64,000 bases of DNA from an uncultured Flavobacteriaceae bacterium (GTDB lineage Bacteria; Bacteroidota; Bacteroidia; Flavobacteriales; Flavobacteriaceae): NCBI GenBank assembly GCA_913052585.1, contig CAJXEB010000002.1:1-64000 (forward strand), in the 5' to 3' direction. The notes under the pieces are model-generated. The model worked only from the letters and a program-made list of their open reading frames with translations. It was not told where the DNA came from and did not search any database. Positions 52,781 through 63,053 of the stretch are shown here, in pieces (position 1 is the stretch's first letter; the number at the start of each line of letters is the position of its first letter). The position numbers were made by a program, and so were the translations under genes.

Positions 52781-54152
52781 TTATTTGTTTAAAGAATTTG
52801 ATGAAGTTTCTTCTAAAGAATGGAAGCAAAAAATTCAAGTAGATTTAAAAGGAGCTGATTATAACGAAACGCTCATCTGGAAAAATTTAGAAGGAATTGA
52901 TGTCAAACCATTTTATCATCAAGATGAGTTTAAGGCTGATTTCAAAGAAATACCTGGATTTCCAAAAGATTGGAATATTGCTCAATCAATTTTTATTGAT
53001 GATGAAAAAATTGCCAATCACCTCATTGTAGATGCTATTAAAAGAGGTGCAGAAGCAGTTGTATTAATAGCTAATAATGAATTTAATATCGAGCAAGTTT
53101 TTAATGAATTTTCGTTTGAAAACACCATTATATATTTTGATTTAAAATTTTTATCTGAATCATTTATCTCTAATTTAAAACAGTTTTTTTCTAATAAAAC
53201 AGCAAGCGTCTTTTACAATATAGATATTATTGGAAACCTGGCTAAGTCTGGAAACTGGTATTCTAACTTAAAAGGAGATCATTCAACTTTAGCAAAAATC
53301 ATAGAACAAAACCCTCAAGAAAACATAGTAAGTGTCGACGGGACATTGTTTCAAAACAGTGGTGCTACTATGGTTCAACAACTAGCATATTGTTTATCTC
53401 AGGCTAATGAATATCTAAATCATTTTAAAAACACGCCACTTTCAAAAAACAATACGTTTTCAATAACATTTAAACTTAGTTTGGGGTCTAATTATTTTTT
53501 TGAAATTGCTAAAATTAGAGCGCTTAGAAAATTATATGCATTACTTGCAAACGAATATAGTTTTTCAACAGAATGTCATATAATAACTTTTCCTTCTAAT
53601 CGGAATAAAACAATTTACGATTACAATATAAACATGCTTCGGACAACTACCGAAAACATGAGTGCAATCATTGGAGGATCAAATACCGTATGCAATAACT
53701 CATACGATTCCATCTTTCATAAAAGCAATGAATTTGGTGAAAGAATAGCTAGAAACCAACTATTAATACTTAAACAAGAAAGCTATTTTGAAGCTTCAAA
53801 TAACCCCGCTAAAGGATCCTATTATATAGAAACTATAACAGATCAACTTTCTGAAAAAGCCTTAACCTTATTTAAAAACATCGAAGCAAATGGTGGTTTT
53901 CTTTCTCAATTAAAAGAAGGCACTATTCAACGAAAGCTTAAAGAAAGTGCACAAAAAGAACAAGAGTTATTTGATAGTGGAGCATTAGAATTATTAGGCA
54001 CCAATGTCCATCAAAACCCAAATGATAAAATGAAAGATGATTTAGAGCTCTTTCCTTTTATGAAAAAAAACACTAGAAAAACACTTATTGAACCAATTTT
54101 AGAAAGACGTCTTTCTGAAAAAAATGAACAAGAAAGATTAAAGACTGAATAA
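52773..54152 (+). CDS. mutA: Methylmalonyl-CoA mutase small subunit
   Basis: A 459-residue partner of the catalytic ScpA/MutB chain in the B12-dependent conversion between succinyl-CoA and methylmalonyl-CoA. EWKQKIQVDLKGADYNETLIWKNLEGIDVKPFY is the conserved opening, and AKIRALRKLYALLANEY is the substrate-domain helix. It lacks a cobalamin-binding domain, and is shorter than some actinobacterial small subunits. Separated from the large subunit by a lipoprotein gene. Confidence 0.92.
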   Translation: MSDYLFKEFDEVSSKEWKQKIQVDLKGADYNETLIWKNLEGIDVKPFYHQDEFKADFKEIPGFPKDWNIAQSIFIDDEKIANHLIVDAIKRGAEAVVLIANNEFNIEQVFNEFSFENTIIYFDLKFLSESFISNLKQFFSNKTASVFYNIDIIGNLAKSGNWYSNLKGDHSTLAKIIEQNPQENIVSVDGTLFQNSGATMVQQLAYCLSQANEYLNHFKNTPLSKNNTFSITFKLSLGSNYFFEIAKIRALRKLYALLANEYSFSTECHIITFPSNRNKTIYDYNINMLRTTTENMSAIIGGSNTVCNNSYDSIFHKSNEFGERIARNQLLILKQESYFEASNNPAKGSYYIETITDQLSEKALTLFKNIEANGGFLSQLKEGTIQRKLKESAQKEQELFDSGALELLGTNVHQNPNDKMKDDLELFPFMKKNTRKTLIEPILERRLSEKNEQERLKTE

Positions 54153-54158
54153 TTTTTT

Positions 54159-54743
54159 ATGAAAAAATATAGTATCCTTATAGCAATTGCAATAACAATT
54201 TTAAGTTGTAAAAAACAAGAAGCTATTGAATATCAATTTACAGATAGCCCAGAAACAATTAAATGTAAAGGTTTAGATTATGATTTAACTCACGAAGCCT
54301 ATTATAGTTTTAGACAAGACATCGCAATCTATGTAAAGGAACTTCATATTGGGTATGACTATTTAAATTACAAAGAGAGTCTTGGCTATTATATTTATAG
54401 AGGGGCACAAGGAAACTTCGATTATAAAGAAATAGCAAGTCCACACACAATCAAATTATTAAAATTACTAAAAGAAAACACTGATATTTGGGATACCACA
54501 TCTCCAAAAAGTAAAATTAACTATCATTCAGAATTTATAACCTGTTTAGTTCAGAATATTAAAAATGAAGAAATAAAACAAACTATTATTTCTTTAATTG
54601 AAAGTAATTCAATGAACCCTTTCATTTTTGCAGAAAACTACAGAGAATATGTTTTTGACAGTTATTCAGATAATCATTTTGGAGTGCTGATTGCTTTCGA
54701 TACCTATTATCAATATTTATACGATATGGATTTTAATAAATAA
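54159..54743 (+). CDS. Hypothetical lipoprotein between mutA and scpA
   Basis: A 194-residue lipoprotein (leader ending ITILSC). The mature part is helical and rich in tyrosine ([39 protein letters not shown]). Not recognised as a named family. It is tightly set in the mutase operon (6 bp after mutA, 2 bp before scpA), although an envelope lipoprotein has no obvious part in a cytoplasmic mutase. Confidence 0.75.
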   Translation: MKKYSILIAIAITILSCKKQEAIEYQFTDSPETIKCKGLDYDLTHEAYYSFRQDIAIYVKELHIGYDYLNYKESLGYYIYRGAQGNFDYKEIASPHTIKLLKLLKENTDIWDTTSPKSKINYHSEFITCLVQNIKNEEIKQTIISLIESNSMNPFIFAENYREYVFDSYSDNHFGVLIAFDTYYQYLYDMDFNK

Positions 54744-54745
54744 TC

Positions 54746-56815
54746 ATGGGTAGAAAAAATTTACAACATCTTAATTTTTCAGATTCAGAAATAGTTCAAA
54801 AAAATAAATCTAAAAAATTTAATCATCAAAATTTTGTTGCTGGAATCGCTCCTTATTTAAGGGGTCCCTACTCAACGATGTATGTTCGCCGACCTTGGAC
54901 GATAAGACAATACGCTGGTTTTTCTACAGCAGAAGACAGTAATGCTTTTTATAGAAGAAACCTAGAAGCTGGACAAAAAGGCCTTTCTGTAGCTTTCGAT
55001 TTAGCGACTCATAGAGGATATGATAGCGATCATGAACGCGTGGAAGGAGATGTTGGAAAAGCTGGAGTTGCTATAGATAGTATTGAAGATATGAAAATAT
55101 TATTCGATAAAATTCCATTGGATAAAATGAGTGTTTCTATGACTATGAATGGTGCAGTTTTACCAATTATGGCTTTTTTCATCGTTGCTGCTGAAGAGCA
55201 AGGTATTTCACCTGAAGCTCTTTCAGGAACCATCCAAAACGATATTTTAAAGGAATTTATGGTTAGAAACACCTATATCTACCCACCTACTCCTTCGATG
55301 AGAATCATCAGTGATATTTTTGAATATTCTTCTAAAAACATGCCGAAATTTAATTCTATTTCTATTTCGGGATATCATATGCAAGAAGCGGGTGCAACTT
55401 GCGAAATTGAGTTGGCATATACCTTAGCAGATGGTTTAGAATATATTAGAACAGGAATCAATGCAGGAATGGATATTGATAGTTTTGCTCCTAGACTTTC
55501 ATTTTTCTGGGCAATAGGAATGGATCATTTTACAGAAATCGCTAAACTTAGAGCAGCCCGGTTACTTTGGGCAAAATTGGTCAAGAAATTCAACCCAAAA
55601 AATCAAAAATCTTTAGCTTTAAGAACACATTGCCAAACTAGTGGCTGGAGTTTAACAGAACAAGATCCTTTTAATAATGTATCAAGAACTTGTATTGAAG
55701 CTGCTGCTGCTGCATTTGGCGGCACTCAATCTTTACATACCAATGCGCTTGATGAAGCCATTGCTTTACCAACCGATTTTTCAGCAAGAATAGCTAGAAA
55801 CACACAAATATACCTTCAAAAGGAAACTCAAATCACAAAAACGGTAGATCCTTGGGCGGGAAGTGAATTTATAGAAAAAAAGACGGAAGGAATAGCTAAT
55901 AAAGCTTGGGAATTAATTCAGGAAGTAGAAAAATTAGGAGGAATGACAAAGGCTATTGAAGCTGGAATTCCAAAATTAAGAATTGAAGAAGCTGCTGCAA
56001 GGAAGCAAGCACGAATAGATTCCAGTCAAGATATTATTGTTGGAGTTAATAAATATCGTTTAGAAAAAGAAGATCCTCTTCAAATTTTAGATGTAGACAA
56101 TCAGAAAGTTCGGTTATCTCAAATTGAACGATTAAATAGTATTAAAGAGACACGAGATTCAGTTAAGGTTAAAAATGCATTGTTAAAATTAACGCAATCT
56201 GCCCAATCAGGTGAACAAAATTTATTAGATTTAGCAATTGTTGCAGCTCGAGAAAGAGCTACCTTAGGAGAAATTAGTGATGCTTTAGAAAAAATTTACG
56301 GAAGACATAAAGCACAAATTAAATCATTTAGCGGTGTGTATAGTAAAGAAATAAAAAATGATCCATCATTTGAAAAAGCAAGAGAACTTGCTAATAAATT
56401 TGCAGAATTAGAAGGACGGCGTCCTCGAATTATGATTGCAAAAATGGGGCAAGATGGTCATGATAGAGGTGCTAAAGTAGTCGCAACAGGTTATGCGGAT
56501 GTAGGTTTTGATGTGGATATTGGTCCATTATTTCAAACCCCGGAAGAAGCAACACAACAAGGCATCGAAAATGATGTTCATATTATTGGTGTTTCTTCAC
56601 TTGCAGCAGGACATAAAACATTAGTCCCAAAAGTAATTGATGAACTAAAAAAATACGGCAGAGAAGATATTATGGTTATTGTAGGTGGTGTGATTCCTCC
56701 ACAAGATTATCAATTTTTATTTGATGCTGGTGCAGTTGCTGTTTATGGTCCTGGGACAAAAATTAGTGAAGCTGCCATCGATTTATTACAAATTTTAATT
56801 GACTCGGTAGCATAA
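54746..56815 (+). CDS. scpA: Methylmalonyl-CoA mutase large subunit
   Basis: A 689-residue catalytic chain. The TIM-barrel part shows [39 protein letters not shown] and [19 protein letters not shown]. The C-terminal cobalamin domain (about 560-689) has [20 protein letters not shown] with the B12-ligating DxHxxG, then [14 protein letters not shown] and [11 protein letters not shown]. It works with MutA in propionate metabolism or anaplerosis. Confidence 0.96.
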   Translation: MGRKNLQHLNFSDSEIVQKNKSKKFNHQNFVAGIAPYLRGPYSTMYVRRPWTIRQYAGFSTAEDSNAFYRRNLEAGQKGLSVAFDLATHRGYDSDHERVEGDVGKAGVAIDSIEDMKILFDKIPLDKMSVSMTMNGAVLPIMAFFIVAAEEQGISPEALSGTIQNDILKEFMVRNTYIYPPTPSMRIISDIFEYSSKNMPKFNSISISGYHMQEAGATCEIELAYTLADGLEYIRTGINAGMDIDSFAPRLSFFWAIGMDHFTEIAKLRAARLLWAKLVKKFNPKNQKSLALRTHCQTSGWSLTEQDPFNNVSRTCIEAAAAAFGGTQSLHTNALDEAIALPTDFSARIARNTQIYLQKETQITKTVDPWAGSEFIEKKTEGIANKAWELIQEVEKLGGMTKAIEAGIPKLRIEEAAARKQARIDSSQDIIVGVNKYRLEKEDPLQILDVDNQKVRLSQIERLNSIKETRDSVKVKNALLKLTQSAQSGEQNLLDLAIVAARERATLGEISDALEKIYGRHKAQIKSFSGVYSKEIKNDPSFEKARELANKFAELEGRRPRIMIAKMGQDGHDRGAKVVATGYADVGFDVDIGPLFQTPEEATQQGIENDVHIIGVSSLAAGHKTLVPKVIDELKKYGREDIMVIVGGVIPPQDYQFLFDAGAVAVYGPGTKISEAAIDLLQILIDSVA

Positions 56816-57352
56816 ATGACAAAATATATCATTAAAACTGAAAGGCTTGGCTTACGTAATTGGCGTTCTAGTGATTTAGAACCATTTACTAAAATGAGCC
56901 AGGATGAAGAAGTAATGAGCTATTTTCCAAAATTATTGTCAAAAGAAGAATGCAATGATTTTATAAAACGAATGCAATTGCATTTTAAGAAATTTGAATT
57001 TTGTTATTTCGCAGTAGATATCATAGAAACTGGAGAATTTATAGGTTTTACAGGAATGTTAAATCAAAATTATAAAAGTAATTTCACCCCATGCATAGAC
57101 ATTGGTTGGCGATTAAAGAGAAGTTCTTGGGGTAATGGTTATGCCACTGAAGCTGCAAAAAGTTGTTTAAAATATGCAGCTAATGAGTTAAATATAAACA
57201 AAATATACTCCCTTGCTCCTATTCTCAATACCAATTCAATTGCAATTATGAAAAAAATTGGAATGACATACGATTCCAAATTTTATCATCCAGCATTAAA
57301 AGATGATGATCGTTTAAAAGAATGTATGGTATATAAAAAAATAAATTATTAA
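56816..57352 (+). CDS. GNAT family N-acetyltransferase
   Basis: A 178-residue acetyltransferase of the RimJ/RimL type. TERLGLRNWRSSDLEPF opens it, and the acetyl-CoA loop is in IGWRLKRSSWGNGYATEAAKSCLKYA, followed by LNTNSIAIMKKIGMTYDSKF. The start directly abuts the scpA stop, so it is co-transcribed. Substrate unknown. Confidence 0.87.
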   Translation: MTKYIIKTERLGLRNWRSSDLEPFTKMSQDEEVMSYFPKLLSKEECNDFIKRMQLHFKKFEFCYFAVDIIETGEFIGFTGMLNQNYKSNFTPCIDIGWRLKRSSWGNGYATEAAKSCLKYAANELNINKIYSLAPILNTNSIAIMKKIGMTYDSKFYHPALKDDDRLKECMVYKKINY

Positions 57353-57374
57353 GCTAAAAACAGAAAACCTAAAT

Positions 57375-58256
57375 ATGAATTATACTAAAAAAATGTTGCG
57401 TGACGACGCTTTAAAAGGAAAGACAATAGTAGTAACGGGAGGTGGAAGTGGCCTTGGAAAAGCAATGACTACCTACTTCTTAGAATTAGGAGCAAATGTA
57501 GTAATTACTTCTAGAAATATAGAAAAACTTCAAGCTGTAAAAACAGAATTAGAAGCACAAACCGGAGGAAATGTTCTTCCTGTGCAATGCGATGTTAGAC
57601 ATTACGATCAAGTTGAAGCAATGCTTAAGGCTTCTGTAGATGCTTTTGGAACTGTTGATGTTTTACTTAATAATGCTGCTGGTAATTTTATTTCTCCAAC
57701 AGAAAGGCTTTCTGCTAATGCTTTTGATACCGTTATAGATATTGTTTTAAAAGGAACTAAAAATTGCACCTTAGCTTTTGGAAAGTATTGGATAGAAAAA
57801 AAGGAAACAGAAAAAGTAGTTTTAAATATAGTAACTACATATGCTTGGACAGGTTCTGCTTATGTAGTGCCTAGTGCAACTGCAAAAGCAGGTGTACTTG
57901 CAATGACTCGTTCATTAGCAGTAGAATGGGCAAAATACGGGATGCGCTTTAATGCAATTGCCCCAGGTCCTTTTCCTACTAAAGGAGCTTGGGATCGATT
58001 ATTACCAGGTGATTTAAAAGAAAAATTCGATTTTTCAAAGAAAGTTCCGTTAAAAAGGGTGGGGGAACACCAAGAATTAGCAAATTTAGCTGCCTATTTG
58101 GTATCTGATTTCTCTGCATACGTTAATGGTGAAGTGATAACTATTGATGGAGGAGAATGGCTGAAAGGAGCGGGACAGATGAATATGTTAGAAGAAGTTC
58201 CGGCAGAAATGTGGGATATGTTAGAAAAAATGATACGTTCAAAAAAGAACAAATAG
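57375..58256 (+). CDS. SDR oxidoreductase, 2,4-dienoyl-CoA reductase-like
   Basis: A 293-residue short-chain dehydrogenase. The NADPH loop is VVTGGGSGLGKAM, then NNAAGNFISPTERLS. The usual YxxxK is replaced by SATAKAGVLAMTRSLAVEWAKYGMR, a pattern seen in peroxisomal/mitochondrial-type 2,4-dienoyl-CoA reductases, as are NFISP and TIDGGEWLKGAG. It probably reduces unsaturated acyl-CoA in fatty-acid breakdown, fitting its place after the mutase genes. Confidence 0.85.
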   Translation: MNYTKKMLRDDALKGKTIVVTGGGSGLGKAMTTYFLELGANVVITSRNIEKLQAVKTELEAQTGGNVLPVQCDVRHYDQVEAMLKASVDAFGTVDVLLNNAAGNFISPTERLSANAFDTVIDIVLKGTKNCTLAFGKYWIEKKETEKVVLNIVTTYAWTGSAYVVPSATAKAGVLAMTRSLAVEWAKYGMRFNAIAPGPFPTKGAWDRLLPGDLKEKFDFSKKVPLKRVGEHQELANLAAYLVSDFSAYVNGEVITIDGGEWLKGAGQMNMLEEVPAEMWDMLEKMIRSKKNK

Positions 58257-58383
58257 CACTTGTTTTTTATATAGAGTTGTTCTAATCCAACACTTTATGA
58301 TATTGTTCATTACCTGTTAACAAAATTCCCTTTAAAACCGCGTAATTAATTGTATTTTTAAACCTAAAATTTGCTCTAAATTT

Positions 58384-59154
58384 ATGGGAAAAATAATAGC
58401 TATTGCTAACCAAAAGGGAGGTGTTGGAAAAACGACCACTACTATCAACCTTGCAGCTTCTTTAGGGGTTCTTGAAAAAAAAGTGTTATTGATTGATGCA
58501 GATCCTCAAGCAAACGCTTCTTCTGGACTTGGAATTGATGTTGAAAGTGTCGAAAATGGGACCTATCGTTTATTAGAACATTCCATTACTGCAAAAGAAG
58601 CAATTGTAGCTACCAATTCACCCAATGTAGATATCATACCTGCACATATTGATTTAGTTGCCATAGAAATTGAATTAGTAGATAAAGAAGAAAGAGAATA
58701 TATGCTTAAAAAAGCTATTGAATCTTTAAAAGAATCGTATGATTATATACTTATAGATTGTGCTCCTTCATTAGGTTTATTAACACTAAATGCATTAACA
58801 GCTTCCGATTCTGTAATTATTCCAATACAATGTGAATATTTTGCGCTTGAAGGTTTAGGTAAGTTATTAAATACCATTAAAAGCATTCAAAAAATCCACA
58901 ATCCTGACTTGGACATTGAAGGTTTATTATTAACCATGTACGACTCTAGACTTCGCCTCTCCAATCAAGTAGTTGAAGAGGTAAAAAAACACTTCGACAA
59001 AATGGTTTTTAAAACAATCATTCAGCGTAACGTTCGTTTAGGAGAAGCGCCAAGTTATGGAGAAAGCATTATTAGTTATGATGCTGGCAGTAAAGGTGCT
59101 AATAATTATTTAAGTTTGGCACAAGAATTAATTGAGAAAAACGAAATTAATTAA
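58384..59154 (+). CDS. parA: Chromosome partitioning ATPase ParA/Soj
   Basis: A 256-residue Walker-type ATPase for chromosome segregation. The deviant Walker A KGGVGKTTTTINLAASLG, the LIDADPQANAS signature and DYILIDCAPSLGLLTLNAL are present. It pairs with ParB, which begins at the next base. A TAAAATTTG near the ATG resembles a -7 box with one extra base. Confidence 0.96.
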   Translation: MGKIIAIANQKGGVGKTTTTINLAASLGVLEKKVLLIDADPQANASSGLGIDVESVENGTYRLLEHSITAKEAIVATNSPNVDIIPAHIDLVAIEIELVDKEEREYMLKKAIESLKESYDYILIDCAPSLGLLTLNALTASDSVIIPIQCEYFALEGLGKLLNTIKSIQKIHNPDLDIEGLLLTMYDSRLRLSNQVVEEVKKHFDKMVFKTIIQRNVRLGEAPSYGESIISYDAGSKGANNYLSLAQELIEKNEIN

Positions 59155-60057
59155 ATGGCGAAAGCAACTAAAAAACAAGCTCTTGGAAGAGGATTATCTG
59201 CACTATTAAGAGACCCTAGTAACGATATAAAATCGGTTGATGATAAAAATGCCGATCAAGTTGTAGGGAGTATTTTAGAGTTAGAGTTGAATGCTATTGA
59301 AATGAATCCATTTCAACCTAGATCTAGTTTTAATGAAGAATCTCTTCGAGAATTAGCATCATCCATTAAAGAATTAGGCGTTATTCAACCCATTACCGTT
59401 AGAAAATTAGGTTTTAATAAATTCCAACTTGTTAGTGGTGAAAGAAGATACCGTGCCTCAAAACTAATTGGAAAAGAAAGCATCCCCGCTTTTATTAGAA
59501 TCGCAAATGATCAAGAATCATTGGAAATGGCTTTGGTTGAAAATATCCAACGTCAAGATTTAGATCCTATCGAAATTGCACTTTCTTATCAACGTTTAAT
59601 TGAAGAGATTGAAGTTACCCAAGAAGAGTTAAGTGATCGTGTAGGTAAAAATCGTTCTACCATTACAAATTATTTACGTCTTTTAAAATTAGATCCAATT
59701 ATTCAGACGGGTATGCGAGATGGCTTTATTACAATGGGCCATGGAAGAGCAATTATTAATATAAGTAACCTTGGTGAACAGCTTGATATCTATGAAAAAG
59801 TAATTTCTGAAAACCTTTCAGTTAGAGAAACAGAAGCTATAGTTAGAGGCTTAAAAAATAGTTCCGATAAAAAAATTCCAGTAAAAAAAGCAGTGCTTCC
59901 CTCCTACTTAAATTCAGCAAAAACAGAACTAACAGAATATCTAAGTAGTAATGTAAGTATTCAAAACTCTAGTGGAGGAAAAGGAAAAGTATCAATTCCT
60001 TTTAAAAATAAAAACGATTTTCAAAGAATCTTGAATTTACTAAAAAGTGAAAAATAA
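59155..60057 (+). CDS. parB: Chromosome partitioning protein ParB/Spo0J
   Basis: A 300-residue parS-binding CTP switch protein. NPFQPRSSFNEESLRELASSI, the GERRYRASK CTP-binding motif and ALVENIQRQDLDPIEIA are family marks, and the helix-turn-helix is in EELSDRVGKNRSTITNYLRLL. No parS-like 16-bp palindrome was found in this window. Overlaps the next gene by 11 bp. Confidence 0.96.
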   Translation: MAKATKKQALGRGLSALLRDPSNDIKSVDDKNADQVVGSILELELNAIEMNPFQPRSSFNEESLRELASSIKELGVIQPITVRKLGFNKFQLVSGERRYRASKLIGKESIPAFIRIANDQESLEMALVENIQRQDLDPIEIALSYQRLIEEIEVTQEELSDRVGKNRSTITNYLRLLKLDPIIQTGMRDGFITMGHGRAIINISNLGEQLDIYEKVISENLSVRETEAIVRGLKNSSDKKIPVKKAVLPSYLNSAKTELTEYLSSNVSIQNSSGGKGKVSIPFKNKNDFQRILNLLKSEK

Positions 60058-60643
60058 ACTTTTCTATATCTTACTTTTCTTTTCGGTAACAAGTTTGTTT
60101 GCTCAAAAATTAGATACCCTTTCCGTAAAACAGGAAGAAGGTTTGATTATAAAAGATACCCTTATTAAAAATGAAGATTACAATCCTTTAGCTCCTGCAA
60201 AAGCCGCATTTTACTCTGCTGTTCTTCCTGGATTAGGGCAAGCTAACAATAAAAAATATTGGAAAATCCCAATCATCTATGTCGGTATCGGTGCTAGCAT
60301 TTATTTTTTTGTGCAAAATGATCAAGATTATGACAACTTCAGAAATGCCTACAAAAGGAGGTTAGCTGGATTTACAGATGATCAATATTGGGGAGATGGG
60401 ACTACTCCTATCATTTCTTCAGATAGATTGGTAGATGCACAAAAAACTGCAAAAAGAAATAAGGATACTAGTATTGCTGTTGCAGTAGTATTCTATTTAC
60501 TCAATATTATAGATGCTAATGTAGATGCTCATTTAAGGCAATTTAATGTAAATGATGATTTATCGTTTGAGCCTGTTTTTAATATCAATCCAATTAATGC
60601 AAAAGCAAACTACAGTTTATCATTAAAATACCGTTTAAAATGA
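60047..60643 (+). CDS. DUF5683 domain-containing membrane protein
   Basis: A 198-residue exported membrane protein common after parB in Bacteroidota. Signal peptide (LLFFSVTSLFAQ), then AFYSAVLPGLGQANNKKYWKIPIIY, the DUF5683 signature, and a second helix AVAVVFYLLNIIDANVDAHL. The start is GTG (60047) within parB. It overlaps dapB as ATGA. Function unknown. Confidence 0.86.
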   Translation: MKNKLFYILLFFSVTSLFAQKLDTLSVKQEEGLIIKDTLIKNEDYNPLAPAKAAFYSAVLPGLGQANNKKYWKIPIIYVGIGASIYFFVQNDQDYDNFRNAYKRRLAGFTDDQYWGDGTTPIISSDRLVDAQKTAKRNKDTSIAVAVVFYLLNIIDANVDAHLRQFNVNDDLSFEPVFNINPINAKANYSLSLKYRLK

Positions 60644-61341
60644 AAATAGCTTTATTAGGGTACGGTAAAATGGGAAAAACAATTGAAAAATTAGCCCTTG
60701 AGAAAGGCCATACAATTGTTTCAAGAATAAACCGTAATTCTTCAAAAGAAAAACTTTTAAAAGCTGATATCGCCATAGAATTTTCAACGCCTGAAGCTGC
60801 AGTTTCAAATATTAAATTTTGCTTAGAAAATAGGATCCCAATTGTTTCAGGAACTACAGGTTGGCTCGAGCATTACGATGAAATGATAAAATTATGTGAA
60901 AGTCGTAACGGAAGTTTTATTTATGCGTCCAACTTCAGTGTTGGTGTAAATCTATTTTTTAGTATCAATGAATATGTTTCAAACCTTATGAAACCTTGGA
61001 AAGATTATCAAGTTTCAATAGAAGAGATTCATCATACTCAAAAACTGGATGCCCCAAGCGGAACCGCAATCACGTTGGCTGAAGGAATTGTAAAAAATTC
61101 AGATACAAAAAACTGGAAATTAAATGAAGCAGCCGATGATACTATAAAAATTACTGCCAAACGAATAGATGAAGTTAAAGGCACCCATATTATTAATTAT
61201 GATTCAGATATCGATACCATTTCAATTAAACACGAAGCACATTCTAGAGATGGTTTTGCTTTAGGGGCAATACTTGCGGCAGAATGGCTTGCAGATAAAA
61301 AAGGCATCTTTACGATGAAAGATGTTTTACAAATAAAATAA
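60640..61341 (+). CDS. dapB: 4-hydroxy-tetrahydrodipicolinate reductase
   Basis: A 233-residue NAD(P)H enzyme of lysine and diaminopimelate synthesis. The dinucleotide loop is LLGYGKMGKTIE, with PIVSGTTGW, the catalytic EIHHTQKLDAPSGTAI (HH and K) and the substrate-binding part. It is shorter than the E. coli enzyme but typical for Bacteroidota. Its ATG overlaps the DUF5683 stop. Confidence 0.94.
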   Translation: MKIALLGYGKMGKTIEKLALEKGHTIVSRINRNSSKEKLLKADIAIEFSTPEAAVSNIKFCLENRIPIVSGTTGWLEHYDEMIKLCESRNGSFIYASNFSVGVNLFFSINEYVSNLMKPWKDYQVSIEEIHHTQKLDAPSGTAITLAEGIVKNSDTKNWKLNEAADDTIKITAKRIDEVKGTHIINYDSDIDTISIKHEAHSRDGFALGAILAAEWLADKKGIFTMKDVLQIK

Positions 61342-61357
61342 CGAATACCATATTAAA

Positions 61358-62971
61358 ATGACATTTACTACTTTATTAATTTTTATACTATTAGTTCAAG
61401 TAATCCATTTTTTAGGAACTTGGAAACTTTATATAAAAGCTGGAAGAAAAGCTTGGGAAGCTGCAATTCCAATTTATAACTCAATTGTATTAATGAAAAT
61501 AATAAATCGTTCACCTTGGTGGACTTTATTGCTTTTTATTCCAATTGTTAACCTAATTATGTTTCCTGTAATTTGGGTGGAAACGCTAAGAAGTTTTGGG
61601 AAAAATAGCAATACCGATACCTTTTTAGGAGTCTGTACTTTTGGATTATATATTTATTATATCAATTATACACAAGATGTAACCTATATAGATGACAGAA
61701 GTTTAAAACCTAGAACTGCTGCAGGTGAATGGACCAGTTCAATTTTGTTCGCAGTTGTTGCTGCTACCATTGTACATACTTATGTAATGCAGCCTTTTAC
61801 AATCCCAACTTCATCTTTAGAAAAAACACTATTGGTGGGTGATTTCTTATTTGTAAGTAAATTTCATTATGGCGCAAGAATGCCTATGACTGCAGTTTCT
61901 TTTCCAATGGTACATGATTCAATTCCTATAGTTAGAACAAAATCATATTTAGATAAGCCACAATTGCCTTATTTTAGACTACCAGGTTTTCAGAAAATCA
62001 AAAGAAATGACATTGTAGTTTTTAGTTGGCCTACAGATACTTTAATCGACATCAATAGACCCTCCAAAGGATTCAAGGTGAAACCTTTAGACAAAAAATC
62101 AAACTACGTAAAACGTTGTGTGGGTATTCCTGGCGATGAGTTACAAATAAAGGATGGGTATGTTTATATTAATGGTGAACAAAATGTATTACCAGACAGA
62201 GCAAAACTCCAGTTTCGCTATAAAATAGTTTCAAAAAGTTCTTTTGTAAAAACAGATAATGCTGGTAGATATACCAATCAGCCTTCTGCATTTGTTTCTA
62301 GTCATTTTAATATTTCAGATATTTATATTTCAGAAATTGACAGAGATAATAAAATCATCACTCACATTGCTCAAATGACTGATGAAGCTTACTTGAAGGT
62401 GAAAAACAATCCAAATGTTATTGAAGTTGAAAAACTAACGGTAGAAGAAGGTGTTTGGAATCAATCTGTATACCCTCAAGATCCTAGGTTTAATTGGAAT
62501 ACAAAATATTTTGGTGCTATTACGATTCCTGAAGCAGGAACTACTATAGCTATTTCAATTGAAAATATTCCTTTATATAAAAGGATCATTGAAGTGTATG
62601 AAGGAAGTGAAGTTGGTATAAATAATAAAATAGCTACTTCTGGTACTCAAGTGATGCTAAATGGCGAACAATTAACGCAATATACCTTCTTACAAGATTA
62701 TTACTGGTTGATGGGTGATAATCGTGATAATTCACAAGATGCAAGAATGTGGGGCTTTGTTCCTTTTAATCATGTAGTTGGAAAGCCTGTTTTTGTTTGG
62801 ATGAGTTGGGATACAAATGCTAAAGGTATTATGAATAAAATACGCTGGGAACGAATGTTTACTACTGTTGGTGGTGAAGGAGAACCTATTTCATATTTTA
62901 GATACTTTATCATATTATTAGCGGGTTGGTTTATTTTCGATTTTATTAGAAAACGTAAAAAGAAAGCTTAA
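61358..62971 (+). CDS. lepB: Signal peptidase I (long Bacteroidota type)
   Basis: A 537-residue inner-membrane protease that cleaves Sec signal peptides. Three to four N-terminal helices belong to an added membrane domain (about 1-120). The catalytic serine is in TIPTSSLEKTLLVGDFLFVSK, the lysine in NYVKRCVGIPGDELQ, and the closing box is MGDNRDNSQDARMWGFVP. A long insert separates the lysine region from the GDNRDNS box, as is normal for this phylum. An inverted repeat TGGATTAA/TTAATCCA (62999-63028) follows the gene. Confidence 0.94.
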   Translation: MTFTTLLIFILLVQVIHFLGTWKLYIKAGRKAWEAAIPIYNSIVLMKIINRSPWWTLLLFIPIVNLIMFPVIWVETLRSFGKNSNTDTFLGVCTFGLYIYYINYTQDVTYIDDRSLKPRTAAGEWTSSILFAVVAATIVHTYVMQPFTIPTSSLEKTLLVGDFLFVSKFHYGARMPMTAVSFPMVHDSIPIVRTKSYLDKPQLPYFRLPGFQKIKRNDIVVFSWPTDTLIDINRPSKGFKVKPLDKKSNYVKRCVGIPGDELQIKDGYVYINGEQNVLPDRAKLQFRYKIVSKSSFVKTDNAGRYTNQPSAFVSSHFNISDIYISEIDRDNKIITHIAQMTDEAYLKVKNNPNVIEVEKLTVEEGVWNQSVYPQDPRFNWNTKYFGAITIPEAGTTIAISIENIPLYKRIIEVYEGSEVGINNKIATSGTQVMLNGEQLTQYTFLQDYYWLMGDNRDNSQDARMWGFVPFNHVVGKPVFVWMSWDTNAKGIMNKIRWERMFTTVGGEGEPISYFRYFIILLAGWFIFDFIRKRKKKA

Positions 62972-63053
62972 TAGTTTATAAAATTAGATGTGATGACTTG
63001 GATTAAAACAGTTTTTTTTGTTAATCCAGGTGATAATTGGAATCAAAAATAAT

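Noticed and set aside
58384-60057. parS site near parAB
   Set aside because: No 16-bp TGTTTCACGTGAAACA-like palindrome was seen on reading the region; it must lie elsewhere.
62999-63028. Hairpin TGGATTAA/TTAATCCA after lepB considered as terminator
   Set aside because: The T-run lies in the loop, not after the stem, so it does not fit an intrinsic terminator.
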